A DNA stretch of 64,000 nucleotides from Voacanga thouarsii (GCA_026120185.1 JANUWF010002051.1:186001-250000), one strand, 5' to 3'; positions 11,851 through 23,799 are shown, numbered from the stretch's first letter. Program-made: numbers and translations. Notes: generated by a model not told the origin, from the letters alone.

Positions 11851-13119
11851 GTGCCATTAGAATTTGCTGAATTTCCAGCACTTGATGAATGGTTTAAAGT
11901 CACTCTTGAAGTTGAACCTCCAAAGGTAGGAACAAATGCAGAGTCAGCAACTCAAACATCTATTATAACTACTAACGATTGTTGTGATGAAAATAATGAT
12001 CATGACAGGTGTTATTATGACAATAATGTTGAATCTCCTGACAATAATGGAGTTTTGCCTGATGTTAATGTGCCTTATGAAGATGAAACCTTAGTTGCAA
12101 CTGAACCAGCAGATACACAAACTCTCACTTTGCTAAATGACTTGGCTAGGCATATTGTTGATCCAAATATCGATAATAATGAAAGTGAAAATTATGTTCA
12201 TCCTCAACGCCATAGGCAACCTCCAAAACATCTACAAGATTATGAATGCTATCTATCTCAAGTCGAGTTACCTGTTGAACCCCGAAATTATCATGTTGCT
12301 CTAAAGGATCCTCGATGGGTTATGGCTATAAAAAAGGAACTCCAGGCCCTTCATTCAAACCAAACCTGGTCACTAGTTCCTCGACCCCAAAATGTGAATG
12401 TTGTTGGGTCAAAATGGATTTATTGTATAAAGCAACGAGAGAATGGATCTATTGAGCGCTTCAAGGCTCGTCTTGTTGCCTGTGGTTTTACACAAGTCTC
12501 AGGTATTGATTTTGATGAGACTTATAGTCCAGTTATTCGTCATACTACTATTTTTCTTGTGATAGCACTTTCAACTTCTCTAAACTGGCACATGAAACAA
12601 CTGGATGTGAAGAACGCCTTTTTGCATGGCAATTTAAAGGAGATTGTGTATATCGAACAACCCCCTGGTTTTGTTGATCCACACAAACCTGATCACGTAT
12701 GCCTTCTTCACAAGTCTCTCTATGGGCTAAAGCAAGCTCCTCGAGCTTGGTTTGATCGCTTATCTCGATTTCTTCTTCATCTTGGCTTTTATTGTAGTAA
12801 GGCAGATTCTTCTTTATTTGTTTATCGTCAAAATTCTGTTACAATATTGCTTCTCATCTATGTAGATGACATATTGGTGACTGGAAATAATGACTCCTTT
12901 ATCTCTAACTTAATTCATCAATTAAGTGCAGAATTTGCTATAAAGGATCTTGGATGTCTATCATTCTTTTTAGGTGTGGAAATTAAATACTTCAATGGAG
13001 GAGTCATTCTCTCTCAAGGCAAATATATCAAGGATCTTCTCAACCGAACAAGGATGGCAGATTGTACTCCTAATGCTACTCCTATGGTTCTCAAAAAAAG
13101 GATAATATGTCAAAACTAA
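11851..13119 (+). pseudogene. Copia-2 reverse transcriptase (RVT_2)
   Basis: An open frame of 422 codons. An acidic linker is followed by the RVT_2 blocks SKWIYCIKQRENGSIERFKA, ARLVACGFTQ, MKQLDVKNAFLHG, KSLYGLKQAPRAWFDRL and the catalytic LLIYVDDILVTG. It ends prematurely in an A-run near 13095, after which RNase H continues in another frame. The catalytic YVDD is intact. Family function: copying element RNA to cDNA in the particle. Confidence 0.92.
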
Positions 13120-13826
13120 ATGGTGTCGATGCTACTTATTATAGAAGTATTGTTGGCGCTCTTCAATACCTCACATTCACTCGACCAGACATTCAACATG
13201 CTGTAAATAAAGTTTGTCAATTCTTCAACTCCCCCACAGAACTCCATCTTCAAGCAATCAAGTGAATTCTTCGCTACCTTAAAGGTACACAAGACTATGG
13301 CTTACGGTTCATTTCTAGCAGTCCTCTCTCTTTGTATGCTTCTTCAGATGCCGATTGGGCAGGTTGTCCCTTAACCAGACGAAGCACAACATGTTTTTGT
13401 GCTTTTCTAGGTGCACATTGCATCTCTTGGTGTTCAAAGAAGCAACCTACAGTTGCTCGATCTAGTTCAGAAGCAGAATACAGGTTCATGGCTTCCACCA
13501 CAGCTGAATTAACTTGGCTCACATTTTTATTACGTGACATTGGCATCCCTTTACTCCATGCTCCACAATTATTCTGCGACAATCTCAGTACTCTTCATAT
13601 GTCGGTTAATCCTCTTTTTCATACGAGGACAAAGCATATTGAAATAGACTATCATTTTGTCCGAGCAAAGGTAGCCATGGGTCATCTTGTCACACGGTTT
13701 GTGCCATCTTCACATCAAATAGCAGATATTCTCACCAAGTCCTTACCAAAGGCACCTTTTGTTTTCCTTAGCGACAAGATGGGACTCCATTTACACTCCG
13801 TCTCCAACTTGAAGGGGGCTGATAAG
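13120..13826 (+). pseudogene. Copia-2 RNase H region
   Basis: The frame resumes with [20 protein letters not shown], hits a TGA at 13262, and continues LRYLKGTQDYG. The RNase H blocks SDADWAGCPLTRRST (first catalytic Asp), SSEAEYRFMA (Glu), FCDNLST (Asp) and HIEIDYHFVR are intact from 13332. The frame ends at NLKGADK with TAG at 13827; this TAG is the first three bases of the inserted MITE. Confidence 0.88.
13811..13819 (+). promoter_or_regulatory. Copia-2 polypurine tract
   Basis: GAAGGGGGC lies directly before the TG of the 3' LTR, where second-strand priming takes place in LTR elements. Confidence 0.75.
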
Positions 13827-14593
13827 TAGAGCTGTATTCGAACACGAACGAACCGAGCATCACATTTTCAAGCTCAAGTTCGAATATAATCGAACGCTGT
13901 TCGAGTTCGTTCGTTTATTATTCGAGCTCGAGTTCGTTCGATTATTGTTTGATAATGTTCGAGTTCGAAAAACTCGATTAACGTTCGAGTTCGAATTGTT
14001 CGAGTTCGTTTATTTTATATTTTTTATTTTAAAATTTATAAAAATAATAATTCAAATTTTAATTAAAAATAATTGAATATTATAATATTAAATAAATATA
14101 TAATAATATTATTAATATTAATATTAATATTATAATTATAATATAAGATTTATTCTTAATAAATCTTAATATTATAAAATATAAATAAAATAATTAATAT
14201 AATATAATTAATTTAAATATATATATAATATGTTCGCGAACGTTCGAATATATTCGTGAACATGTTCGAGTTCGTTCGTTTATTAAACAAACGAGCTTTA
14301 TTCAAACACGAACGAGCTTTTGTTCGCGAACGTTCGGTTCGTTTACAGCTCTACTGAAAAGGAAGAAAAGCTAATTGAGGAAATAAAATATTTCACAGAG
14401 ACAACGGAAACAAATATCACTGCCAAAAATCAAGGACAAGATTCTGCCTATAATCAAGGAGTTAATATAGTATACAACTTGTATCTTGCTATCTTGCCTT
14501 TTTTAATTCTCCATCCTCTTTGTATATTAGTCTGCCTTATTTCAAGAAAAACATACAGCAATTGAATAAAATATCAAATTTATAAGAGTTTTT

Positions 14594-14595
<2 letters not shown>
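13820..14595 (+). repeat. Copia-2 3' LTR, split by a MITE
   Basis: Starts TGATAAG at 13820 and ends TTTTTCA at 14595. Removing the MITE (13827-14353) and one target copy leaves 241 bp, which follows the 5' LTR except for the missing 35-bp duplicate. Confidence 0.9.
13827..14353 (+). mobile_element. hAT-type MITE 1 (527 bp)
   Basis: The left end reads TAGAGCTGTATTCGAAC and the right end, reverse-complemented, TAGAGCTGTAAACGAAC, fitting the hAT terminal consensus. It is flanked by CTGATAAG (13819-13826) and CTGAAAAG (14354-14361), an 8-bp target duplication with one change; the 5' LTR of Copia-2 confirms the uninterrupted site. Subterminal regions are crowded with TTCGAG/GTTCG motifs and the centre is almost pure AT. 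There is no coding sequence, so it depends on a transposase elsewhere. Confidence 0.9.
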
Positions 14596-14640
<45 letters not shown>

Positions 14641-14660
14641 TAGATATAGATATAGATAAC
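14596..14660. repeat. (AT)n then GATA-type microsatellite
   Basis: An (AT)n tract immediately after the 3' LTR of Copia-2, grading into GATATA units. It is the other half of the tract at 9271-9289, split by the insertion. Confidence 0.85.
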
Positions 14661-14826
14661 TTATTATCACATCTCAATGAAAATTAATTTTTTTTATTAA
14701 TTGAAACTTATTATTTTGTTTAAAAAAACTATAAAATTCATAAAAGTACATATTCCGTTATGATAATGTAGCATTGTCTTTGAAGCCATAGAAAATCCTA
14801 CGTTCAACTTTTCCTAAACTTTTTAG

Positions 14827-14929
14827 GGAGCTTGGCATTGGGATAGTAGCATACAGTCCTGTTGCGAGGGGATTCTTCTCATCTGGACCAAAGTTGCTTG
14901 AAAATTTAACTGTTGGCGATTTCAGAAAG
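14827..14929 (+). CDS. AKR copy 1 exon 4
   Basis: It follows a TTTTAG acceptor and encodes [20 protein letters not shown] then GDFRK, with a GT donor at 14930. It lies about 230 bp after the end of Copia-2. The codon split with exon 3 (AG|G) matches, so the splice phases are consistent across the insertion. Confidence 0.85.
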
Positions 14930-16559
14930 GTTTGTCCTTGTTCTCAAATTATATAAATATAAATATACATATATATAGAGAGAGAGAGAGAAATCTCATG
15001 TGTTATTATTCTCTTTTCTTAACGTATTATAATTGTGTATATTCATTTCATATCTATTTGGGATAGAATTAGCAGGGCTAAATTATTCATTAATTAATGA
15101 GATAGTGAAAATTTATAGTGATTCAGCCTTTTATATCTCCTCATTTTAATAGTTGGAAAAATTATCGAGTTAGATATATAAGAGGTTTTCTCTAACTATA
15201 ATTATTTCCTGCTTCAACAGTAATTCTATAATGGTTTTATTACTTTGTCATAGTTCATAATGATAATTATGGAGCCATTGTATATGTCGCATTTGAGTGA
15301 TTTGAAAGAAAAAAAAAGTTTCCTTTTTGATGGTTTAGTACATTTTACATATTTATTTGTAACCTGCATTAGAATAAAGTAAATTTTGTCCTACTGTGAA
15401 TTATTTCGCATAGACTTCACTACATTAGACAACAAAGTAGAAAAATTGCCGCAAAAAGTTTTCGATCACTATGGCCTCATCTTGTGACTCACCATGAAAT
15501 ATAGTTTGGCTCCTAAAAGGATTGTATTTAAAAATTTAGGGACTTTTGGTAAAACTTGTAATAAAGCATAACTTTTAATTTTTTAATTAATTTTTTTTGG
15601 TTGTTTAAGCAGTAAAATCACATATTATAGTTTTATAATCCAAATGTTTTAACATTTAGCTTTCGATAAATAATATAACTAATCCATTTACTGGCTTAAA
15701 TTAATATTTCATAAATACAAACCAACTCATAATTTGACAACAGTAATGATAGAAGAAAAAGGTAAAGATCATAGGATGAAGAGTTAGGAGAGAATTTAGA
15801 ATTTAAAGATCAATAAATTATTTATAAAAAAAAGTTTATTAAGAACGTGACTTTTTTAAACCATTTACGTAACCTCTCACTTACCAAGATTGCAAATGGT
15901 AAAAAATAAAATATGAAGATCCGCCTCTTTTAGGTTGTTTTGTAGTTTGTTTTATTTGTCATTTTAAAGTTTTTTTTTATAAATAAAGTAAATGTTTTTT
16001 TAGTATTTTTTAATGCATTTTTATAATTAGTAGGCCTTCTTTATTCTCCTCCTTTTGTGATGTGGGCCTTGGACCTAGTTCCTTCAAAAAAGATAGAAAA
16101 AAAATTAAAAGACCATAGGGCATGAGGCCTTCTACAAGGCGAGGGCCTTAGGCAGCCACAACCCTGTCTCCTACAAGCTTTGATTAGGCAGGGTTTGATA
16201 CGTGGAAGAGAAGGGAAAGGGAGACAGAGAAGGGAACAAACATTTCATTTGATGGAGAAGTATTTATTTATTTTTTTCAACTTCTTTTGGTTAGTATAAA
16301 GGAAAGCTTACCATTTTATTCCTCACTCTTTTAAGTTAAGTAAATCCTTATTTTTCTCTCTATCCCTTTAATTTGGGAGGGGAATAAATGTTGCCTGTCC
16401 CCCTTCTACCCTCCTTTTATTCTAATAAAAAAACATACATATACATATACATATTTTCCTTCCACTTCTCATCCCTACCGTAAGGCTTTTGTTGTTTTCT
16501 TTTATTATTTGGCAAACTAAAGCCCAATGCATAATTGAATTAAACTTGGTCCCTCGCAG
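14930..16559 (+). other. AKR copy 1 intron 4
   Basis: 1.6 kb of AT-rich intron with a short (GA)n tract near 14977-14992. No coding or repeat structure was recognised. It ends with a CTCGCAG acceptor. Confidence 0.55.
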
Positions 16560-16898
16560 TATCTACCTAGACTTCAAGCAGAGAATCTAGAGCATAACAA
16601 AGTTTTATACGAGCGCATTAATGCATTGGCTTCCAGGAAAGATTGCACCCCCACCCAACTAGCATTAGCCTGGCTCCATCACCAAGGAGACAATGTTTGT
16701 CCCATCCCTGGAACTACCAAGTTTGAAAATCTGAATGAGAATATAGGAGCTTTGTCTGTAAAACTATCAGCAGAAGATATGGCAGAGCTCGAATCCATTG
16801 CTTCAGATGGTGCAGTCAAGGGTGATAGATATGGGCCTGGAATGGTTACTTGGGAAGATTCTGATGCACCCCCTTTGTCCACATGGAAAGGTACCTGA
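16560..16898 (+). CDS. AKR copy 1 exon 5 (C-terminal)
   Basis: It starts after CTCGCAG with [14 protein letters not shown], then [40 protein letters not shown] and ends TWKGT with TGA at 16896. This is the usual C-terminal half of the barrel with the cofactor-binding loop. No internal stop is seen in this exon. Confidence 0.85.
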   Translation, partial: YLPRLQAENLEHNKVLYERINALASRKDCTPTQLALAWLHHQGDNVCPIPGTTKFENLNENIGALSVKLSAEDMAELESIASDGAVKGDRYGPGMVTWEDSDAPPLSTWKGT

Positions 16899-18204
16899 AG
16901 ACATGCACATTGTTGCCTGCCAATGCCTGTGTATCTTTGTTATGCCTTGTGCATTATTCTCCTAGGAGTTTTCTGTTGTTTTTGTTCTAAGGAAATTGTG
17001 ACAATAATTGTAATGTTGGAGTATGTCTATTTAACAACCAAATGGTTTAGTGAACATGCGTTTTTTTTTTTTTTTAATGTCAGAGCTATGTTTAAAATTT
17101 TGGACGTTTTAGTCGAAACTTTTAGAAAAGTCTCGTCTTGTGATTTCTTTTTTTTTTTCTTCTTCTAGTTTTTTGAGCTCAAAATCACTAATATAGTTTT
17201 GTAATCCATATTTGCTAATATTTCATTTTGGAAACATATTTTTATAAAATTATTGGTTTAAAGTAAGATTTAAGTAATTTTAGTTTCAAAAAATTTCTTC
17301 CACTAGTTCCAACTGTCACAGGTAGTATCAATTATATTCTATAAAGCTATGTTTCCTAAAAAAATTTAAAAATAAGCAATAAGTTCTCTTAACTGATTTT
17401 TAACAACATCCACAAGCATATCATTAGATTGCAAGATTAACTGCAACTGATATGTGTTGGATCAAATACTCGTTCCTACTACAATTGCAAATAATATGTC
17501 TTATCAAATATCCCTTCCAAACAAAAATTTAAAATTCTATATGCCAGCACAATTAACTGCATCAAATATTCATTCTTAACAAAAATTTTCAGGACCTATT
17601 GCCTGATAAGGAATGCATCTAACCAACTGAATCATTAGTTTATCATCATATTGCTTCACTTTTTATTTGAAGATCTTCACTACTATTTGATAATTAGAGC
17701 ATGAAGCTTTATTGCTTTAACCCTCTCAAATCTACTTTCTCATTCAAGTTTGAGATAAAAATTTAATAGACAATGTACATATATACATTATCTTACAAAA
17801 TTTTCCATCATTTTGTAGAACATATGCTTCTCAATTCCAGCGTATGAGTAGATTTTGGCCAAGTTCGGCCTTAAAATGAATATCCTGGCCTGAGATTGAG
17901 TAGTCCAAGCTCACAAATATGTAATTCGGGTTTGGTGCGAATGTAAAATGCGAGCCCGAGCCCATCTGAATTTTTTTTTTATATATATAAAAAGAACTAT
18001 AGCATAAATACTTATAATTAAATATAATTTTCATAATAATAATATTATGTAATTATTAATATTTTATATTAAAAATATCATACAAAATCTTTAAAATAAT
18101 ATTTTAAAGTATAAGGTAGTAATAGTACAAAATTTTGGCAATATTTTCATCCTGATTTTTTAAAGCAAAAATATATTTTTGATTCATTTATTTTAACAAA
18201 AAGG
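16899..18204. other. Downstream of AKR copy 1
   Basis: It presumably includes the 3' untranslated region of the AKR. Several T-rich tracts occur (17060-17075, 17146-17160). A short segment near 17865-17970 with CGGGTTTGG and GAGCCCGAGCCC looks like remnant repeat DNA, but no boundaries could be set. Confidence 0.45.
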
Positions 18205-18485
18205 TCACTGATTATGGGATTAGAGTGCACAACGGAAGTGTATTGGAGTAGAAATAGGCAATATGATTTATTATATATTTTAAGTTTGAAATATTGTAAG
18301 AAAAATTTGAAGTCCATGTGTTATGAGATTTTACTATGAATAAATTTACTCTTTGAAATTATAGTGTGATTCCACTGTGTATTAAGTTTTAATCGTTATA
18401 AAGACCTCTTGTATGGGAGTTCAGATGGGGCAACATCCCACGAAGATATAGTTCATTGCAAATGAAATATGTGGAGTGTTACAAA

Positions 18486-18497
18486 TGGTATCAAAAC
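18486..18497 (+). promoter_or_regulatory. Gypsy-A primer-binding site candidate
   Basis: TGGTATCAAAAC after GTGTTACAAA. Three more similar motifs follow at 18540, 18607 and 18639, so which one primed is unclear. Confidence 0.5.
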
Positions 18498-19625
18498 TAT
18501 AAATTTAACAATCTGGAAGATATTGATTTGAGTTACAAATGGTACCTGAGGTTTAGGTTAATGATTTTGGGAAGAGATTTTAGGTTAATGATTTGGGAGA
18601 AACAAATGGTATCAAGTGAATGATTTTGGGAGTATAATTGGTATCAAAGAGTTAGACAATTTTAAGTTTGATATCTTGAATTTTTGATTTTTGGAGATAT
18701 TACCATTTGGTGGTTTGAAAGAAATTTTAGTGTTGTAGGTAGTTTTAAATTTCAAGGACGAAATTTTTTAAAAGAGGAGAGATTATAATATCCCGCATTG
18801 AGATAGGAAATATTTTACTACATTTGAAATCTTTTGAATATCATATAAGAATTTTCTTAAATTTTATAAAGCTTTTTTCTTTCAAAGTCATTATTTGTGT
18901 AATAAATATTTTATGCAAAATCTATTTTATATACATTATGTCTTAAGAAAATATATATTTTATATGTCTTATTATATTTGATTTGATAAGAAATAATACA
19001 TTTTATATTTGATAAGAAATATAGTTTTTATATATTATATTTTATATTTATAGGAAGACAAATCCAATTTTACTACTTAATCTATTTTATTATAGGAAAA
19101 GAATTTCAATTTGTCTTCCTAACCTTTATAATAATTATATAGGGATCACAACTTTAATAAAGTTGTTAGGTTTTAATAGGTGGGATCCACAAAATTTTAT
19201 TGGCAGCCTATTTCATTAATGCTTCATTAATTATGTTTAACTACGTTTATAATATTTAGATATTTATTACATGAATTCTATTATTAAATGTTAATTTACA
19301 TCTTTCATAATATTTTTATATGTTCTAAAAAATTCTAGAGATGCTTAATTATCTTCCAAGAGCTTCAAGAAACTTGATGAATCATGTTCTATAAGTTCTA
19401 TAAGTTGCCACCTATATCTATAACTTTTCCAATAACATCCAAAATATTCTAAACTTGGTGAATCATCATTCATAAGCTTCTAAAGGTTTCTAGAAGTGAA
19501 GAGTCGCCTTCCATGTGTTTCTATCATATTTCATAGCTTCCTACATAAGCTTTCATACAAACTTCTTACATAAGCTCTTAGGTAAGCTATTACATAAGCA
19601 AGGTTTCTCACATAAACTTCTTAAC

Positions 19626-19862
19626 GCCTATGAATAGAGGAGTAGGGAGAAGAACAAGATGAGAAGTAAGAGGGAGGACCAAAATTAGAGGAAGAAAGGA
19701 AGAGAGAAACAAAAGAAGAAAGGAAGAGAAGAAAAAGAGAGAAGAAGAGGAAAACAAAAAGGAAGGACGAGAGAGGAAGGCTGAGAGAAGAAGAAGAGAA
19801 AGGAGAAAGGGAGAAATGGAAAATAAGGAGAAAGAAGAGAAAGACGAGAGAAAGAGAGAATA
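19626..19862. repeat. Purine-rich tract in Gypsy-A LTR
   Basis: About 235 bases that are nearly all A and G on the plus strand, with units such as GAAGAGA and GGAAGAGAGAA. Apparent reading frames here on the minus strand (Ser/Leu/Phe-rich) are by-products of the composition. Confidence 0.8.
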
Positions 19863-20040
19863 GAACATTGAAGAGTTAATGACTTGAGGAATTAACAAAT
19901 ATGAGGTAAGTCTCCACATCAATACAATATTTTCAATCAAACTCTCTTATAAGAAACTGTTATGAGGCATATTTGTTTATTTTATTGAAAATATCGTGAA
20001 GTAATTGGAAGTATAGATGATTATGCAATTGTTCAAGTAT

Positions 20041-20045
20041 ACTAC
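20041..20045 (+). repeat. Gypsy-B target duplication, left
   Basis: ACTAC, identical to 46534-46538. Confidence 0.9.
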
Positions 20046-20739
20046 TGTTGACGTCAACTTTAGCCGATCTGTTGTAATGGTAATTTGGAGCCAAAACCGA
20101 TATGAATTTTGCTAAGCCGATGATGACGTTAGGAAATTCTTCAGCCGATGTACCCGGTCAACATTGGAACCAGAGCCGATAAATTATTACCCCCATATCT
20201 CGGCATGATCGACAAAGCACTACTATTCCTAACTACCAAGGACGAGCCATGAAGCAGTATTTTCTCTACGATTGGATAGTCGGCAACCATACCACAGCAA
20301 GCATAAAACAAGCATGAATTCCCAGAACGAATGACACCAACAAACACGTCTACAAGACTATTAATTTTTCAGTTTTTAATTCCCTTTTCTACATTTTCTT
20401 TGTCTTCAACTTTCTTTACAACTTTGTTTAGTTTTTTTCTGAAGTTTTCCCTTATTGCTTTATTACCAATTTTTCGTTTTCATTTTACTTTGATTTCAAA
20501 CTTCAGTACTTTTGTATTCAATCTTTTTATCAAAATTAATCGAAATACACTATTTTCAGTCCTAATTGGCTTTTGCATGCAATATTTCTGCTTTCTTGGA
20601 TCCTTTCTATAGTAAGTTCAAGGAACCCATGTCTTTTAAAAGGTCCGACTCATACATTCATTTTTCTATCGGATTATTTATGTTCATCGGAAGAGTAACC
20701 AATTGCCAGTCTCATCGGCTCCCATTTTGTAAGGCAACA
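20046..20739 (+). repeat. Gypsy-B 5' LTR (694 bp)
   Basis: Starts TGTTGACGTCAAC and ends AAGGCAACA. It carries repeated GCCGAT motifs in its first third and closely follows the 707-bp 3' LTR throughout. Small apparent frames inside, including 20331-20612, are not taken as genes. Confidence 0.9.
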
Positions 20740-20760
20740 TAAATTGGCACGTCCAGTGGG
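20740..20760 (+). promoter_or_regulatory. Gypsy-B primer-binding site region
   Basis: TTGGCACGTCCAGTGGG begins four bases after the LTR. The form TTGG...GTGGG is typical of plant gypsy elements; the priming tRNA was not identified. Confidence 0.6.
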
Positions 20761-20802
20761 ACCAAAGGTAGTTGTTGCATGTAACTGCGTTCCAGACACA
20801 TT

Positions 20803-22743
20803 ATGTCAAATCCTCAGCAGCAGTCCTCAGGGCTTTTATCGGATTCCTCTGACTGGCCTACAGTTCGGGCATTACAGAGAGCTTTTGATCCTACAGCAAT
20901 GATGTCCAGTAATGCTCAGGTCACCATCCCTAAGCAACGGGGGCACAATCATCATCTCCTCCCCAGGTGGCCCAGTTGACACCCACGTCTTTGACTGCCA
21001 TACGACAGGCCATAGAACAATGTACATGTGAACTTATTTAGAGCCTTATTCTTCAGTTTGCTATAATGTTCCAACCACTACTTCAGAACGAACTCCATAA
21101 CTTTGAACAGAGGCAAAATACTCACAGGATACCTTAGACAGTTATGTACCCTCCTACCTCGATCTTTAGTGCACCATCTTATGGGTCAATACAATTGTTG
21201 CATTAGGAGCAGCCACTTCCAATGCTCGGGGGGCACCATGGGAGTTTGGGATTAACTACACAAGGCATGGCTCTTGCAAAGCCTTTCCTAGGGAGAACCC
21301 CATCATACTTGGCCACGGGGGTCCAGGCACCAATGGGGGTGCAGGTATCTTACGACCAGATGGAAGCTCCTAACAAGAGTGTTGGTTCCTCGTATAGAGG
21401 GCCATAGAACTATGCTACAACTATCCCTTCTACGTATCCTGCCCCAGCAACAGCTTATCCAATGCAGAGAGCAGGATACCCTGAGATGGCCTCGTTTCCA
21501 TGACATGTTTCCCGGCCAGTTACGCTAAGTCCCTCCTTACAAAATCAACAGCTAGCACCATTGGCCGATGTCAATGCAATGACAGAAGTGTGCGTCGACA
21601 AACCAAGGATCGGCTAGTTTATCAGAAATCATATCTTGAGTGGGTAGATTTTATGGCAATGCTACCACAAGGGTTTAAGCTGCTTTAGTTCTCCAAATTC
21701 TCTAGAGAGGATAATAAATCAACCATGGAGCATATAGGGAGGTGTACGGTGTAATATGGAGAATTCGGGAATAGTGACTGGTATAAATTGCAATTATTTT
21801 CTTTGTTTTTAACAGGAGCGACATTTACTTGGCATGCAAATCGGATGTCCAATCCCATGTATTCATGGGCAGATATGGAATGGATTTTCTATGAAGACTT
21901 CTTCAAACCGGCACCTAAGGTTTCCATAGTAAATCTCCTGGCGATCAAGCAAAAATCAGCTAAAGGTGTAGCAGAGTTCATTGAGCGTATCCGACAAATT
22001 AATGCCAAATGCCCCACTCAACTGCCAGAAATGGAGTATGCCAGAATAGCCATCAGTAGAATGCATCCGAAACTCAAGGAGCATCTCATTCTCTAAGACT
22101 TTTCTAATTTATCCCGCTTACTATCTCAGGCTATCAAAATAGAGGAAATGATCAAGGAAAAAGAGAAGAGATGGGCTGTTAAGTTCTCTCATGGGCAAAC
22201 CATGATATTAGTTGTGGACGACGTTACGGACAACGAGGAGGAACAGTTGTTGGAGGTGATGGCGGCTGAACTAGCAAAAGGTGCATCTTACACTTGTTCT
22301 TTTTTAAAACCTGGCAAAGGGAAGAAGGAGGTTTCCCCGGTGGGGCCATCCACTTATACATTTGACATATCAAAGGCCAAGTAAATTTTCAATCAGATGG
22401 TCAAGGACAAATAGATCCGTTTACTTCTCAGCCATAAAGTCTCAAGTCCAGAGGAGTTGAAGGGCAAGAAGTACTGTAAGTAGCATAATTCATTTTCTCA
22501 TAATACCAATAGCTGTGTTGTTTTCAGAAATACAATTCAGAAAGCTTTACAAGAAGGAAGGGTGAGATTTGCTGACAAACGTGAAGAAACTCTAGTCGAT
22601 ACAAACCCATTCCTAGTGACTGATACAAGTATGGTACAGATGTATAAAGAGGATGCGGAGCATGAACAGGAAGATTCTTCCATCAAAGAACAATGCAAAG
22701 CCTTGGAAGGGGAAAGAACAACATTCCAAAGGTTGGACGATTG
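20803..22743 (+). pseudogene. Gypsy-B gag remnant
   Basis: The frame starts MSNPQQQSSGLLSD at 20803 and passes a Pro/Ser/Gln-rich N-terminal part with stops. The retrotransposon gag core at 21788-22096 holds LFLTGATFTWHANR, WADMEWIFYEDF and VAEFIERIRQINAKC. A Tat-type motif YCKxHNSFSHNTNSC with VVFRNTIQKALQEGRVRF follows at about 22470-22575. Premature stops lie near 21686, 22096 and 22382. The intact protein would package element RNA. Confidence 0.82.
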
Positions 22744-23020
22744 ATCAGTTTTCAACTGACTTACCGCTCTGAACTTCACAGCTCATTTTCATGGGAAATA
22801 TGAGAGGTTTATAGTGTATATACCTCGTAAGGAGCCAGTCCATCTTACAAAAACTCAAAAGCGGTGGGAACAGAGAAAACGGGCTCAGTAGAGACAAATG
22901 CCTGAAAAATGGTTAGATGAACAGGTGTCTGCTTCCCCGAGTAAAAATATGCTTAGCATTCTCCCATCACAATTCTGAGCAAAGGTTGAACAAGAAGTAG
23001 TAGAGGAAGACTACTATACA

Positions 23021-23750
23021 ATGAAAGAAGTTGTCGTTGAGCTCATTGAGTTTAAGGTGCCATTGGAAGGTATGTTCTTCCCAATCCCAACGGCAGAGCA
23101 TACCAATCACCTCAAGCCGTTATACATTAAGGCGCATATCAATAGAAGACCTTTCTCTCGGGTCTTCATCGATGTAGGGGCTGTGCTGAATGTAATGTCG
23201 TTGGCAACCTTAAGGCATTTGGGTAAGGATAAACACGATTTATCTCCTACCAATATCTAAATGCTGAATTTCACTGGGGATATAGCCAAAGCAGAAGGGG
23301 TCATCACTTTCAAGGTAGCAGTTGGATCTAAGGTTAGTAAAACTGTTTTTTTTTTGTGATCACGACAAAGCCGGATTACTCTATTTTACTAAGTAGGGAT
23401 TGGATTCACACGAACCACTATGTTCTATCAACGTTCCAACAAATGATGTTGTTTTGGGATGGAGAGTGAGTGGAAAAGATACCAATTGACCCCAATCCAT
23501 TCTCAGCAGAAGTGCACATGAACAAGGCTGTATTTTACTGCCCTACTTTTGATTCGAGCCAGTATGCCAAGCTCACCATGGCTCACAATCAAATTACAAT
23601 GGAAGGATTGAAAGGTAGACATTTGAAAACAGAGGCCCCTGATGTTTATCATGCACCTGGTTTTATCGCTCAGGATCTGCTAATGGAGGTGGATATTGGA
23701 GAACCTGGAGAAAACAGAACTACAAATAAGCTTATGCTTAACTTTTGATC
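23021..23750 (+). pseudogene. Gypsy-B aspartic protease remnant
   Basis: LYIKAHINRRPFSRVFIDVG then AVLNVMSLATLRHLGK matches the retropepsin-like protease of Tat elements. The active-site triplet reads D-V-G, where D-S-G or D-T-G is usual. The linker to reverse transcriptase (EVHMNKAVFYCPTFDSSQYA) is recognisable at 23500-23570. Stops at 23258 and near 23357 break the frame. Confidence 0.75.
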
Positions 23751-23799
23751 AACAAAATATCTTAATAGCTTTGATTCATAGGTACAAAGATTGTTTTGC

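Larger units (their letters stand above)
9289..14595 (+). mobile_element. Copia-2: Ty1/copia element in AKR intron 3
   Basis: Both LTRs are present (9289-9564 and 13820-14595), starting TGATAAG and ending GTTTTTCA. The order PBS, gag, protease, integrase, reverse transcriptase, RNase H and polypurine tract is complete and lies on the same strand as the AKR gene. The flanks are (AT)n on both sides, so the target duplication (ATATA) cannot be told from the microsatellite. The coding part has two early stops in one frame, a frameshift near 11700, another near 13095 and a stop at 13262. It is an inactivated but recent-looking copy. Confidence 0.93.
18205..20045 (+). mobile_element. Gypsy-A, left part (Tekay/Del-like remnant)
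   Basis: About 280 bp (18205-18485) resemble 47505-47725, consistent with the same LTR seen twice. A PBS-like TGGTATCAAAAC follows at 18486, then only about 300 bp of internal DNA. That DNA ends AAGGACGAAATTTTTTAAAA, the signature of the 3' end of Tekay/Del-type gypsy coding regions, and a purine tract. The 3' LTR starts near 18783 (ATAATATCCCGCATTG) and runs to 20045, where Gypsy-B inserted. No gag or pol is left. Lineage is inferred from these signatures only. Confidence 0.65.

Noticed and set aside
13295..13582. Minus-strand frame over the Copia-2 RNase H
   Set aside because: Antisense shadow of a well-supported coding region.
19608..19940. Minus-strand Ser/Leu/Phe-rich frame
   Set aside because: Produced by the purine-rich tract; low complexity.
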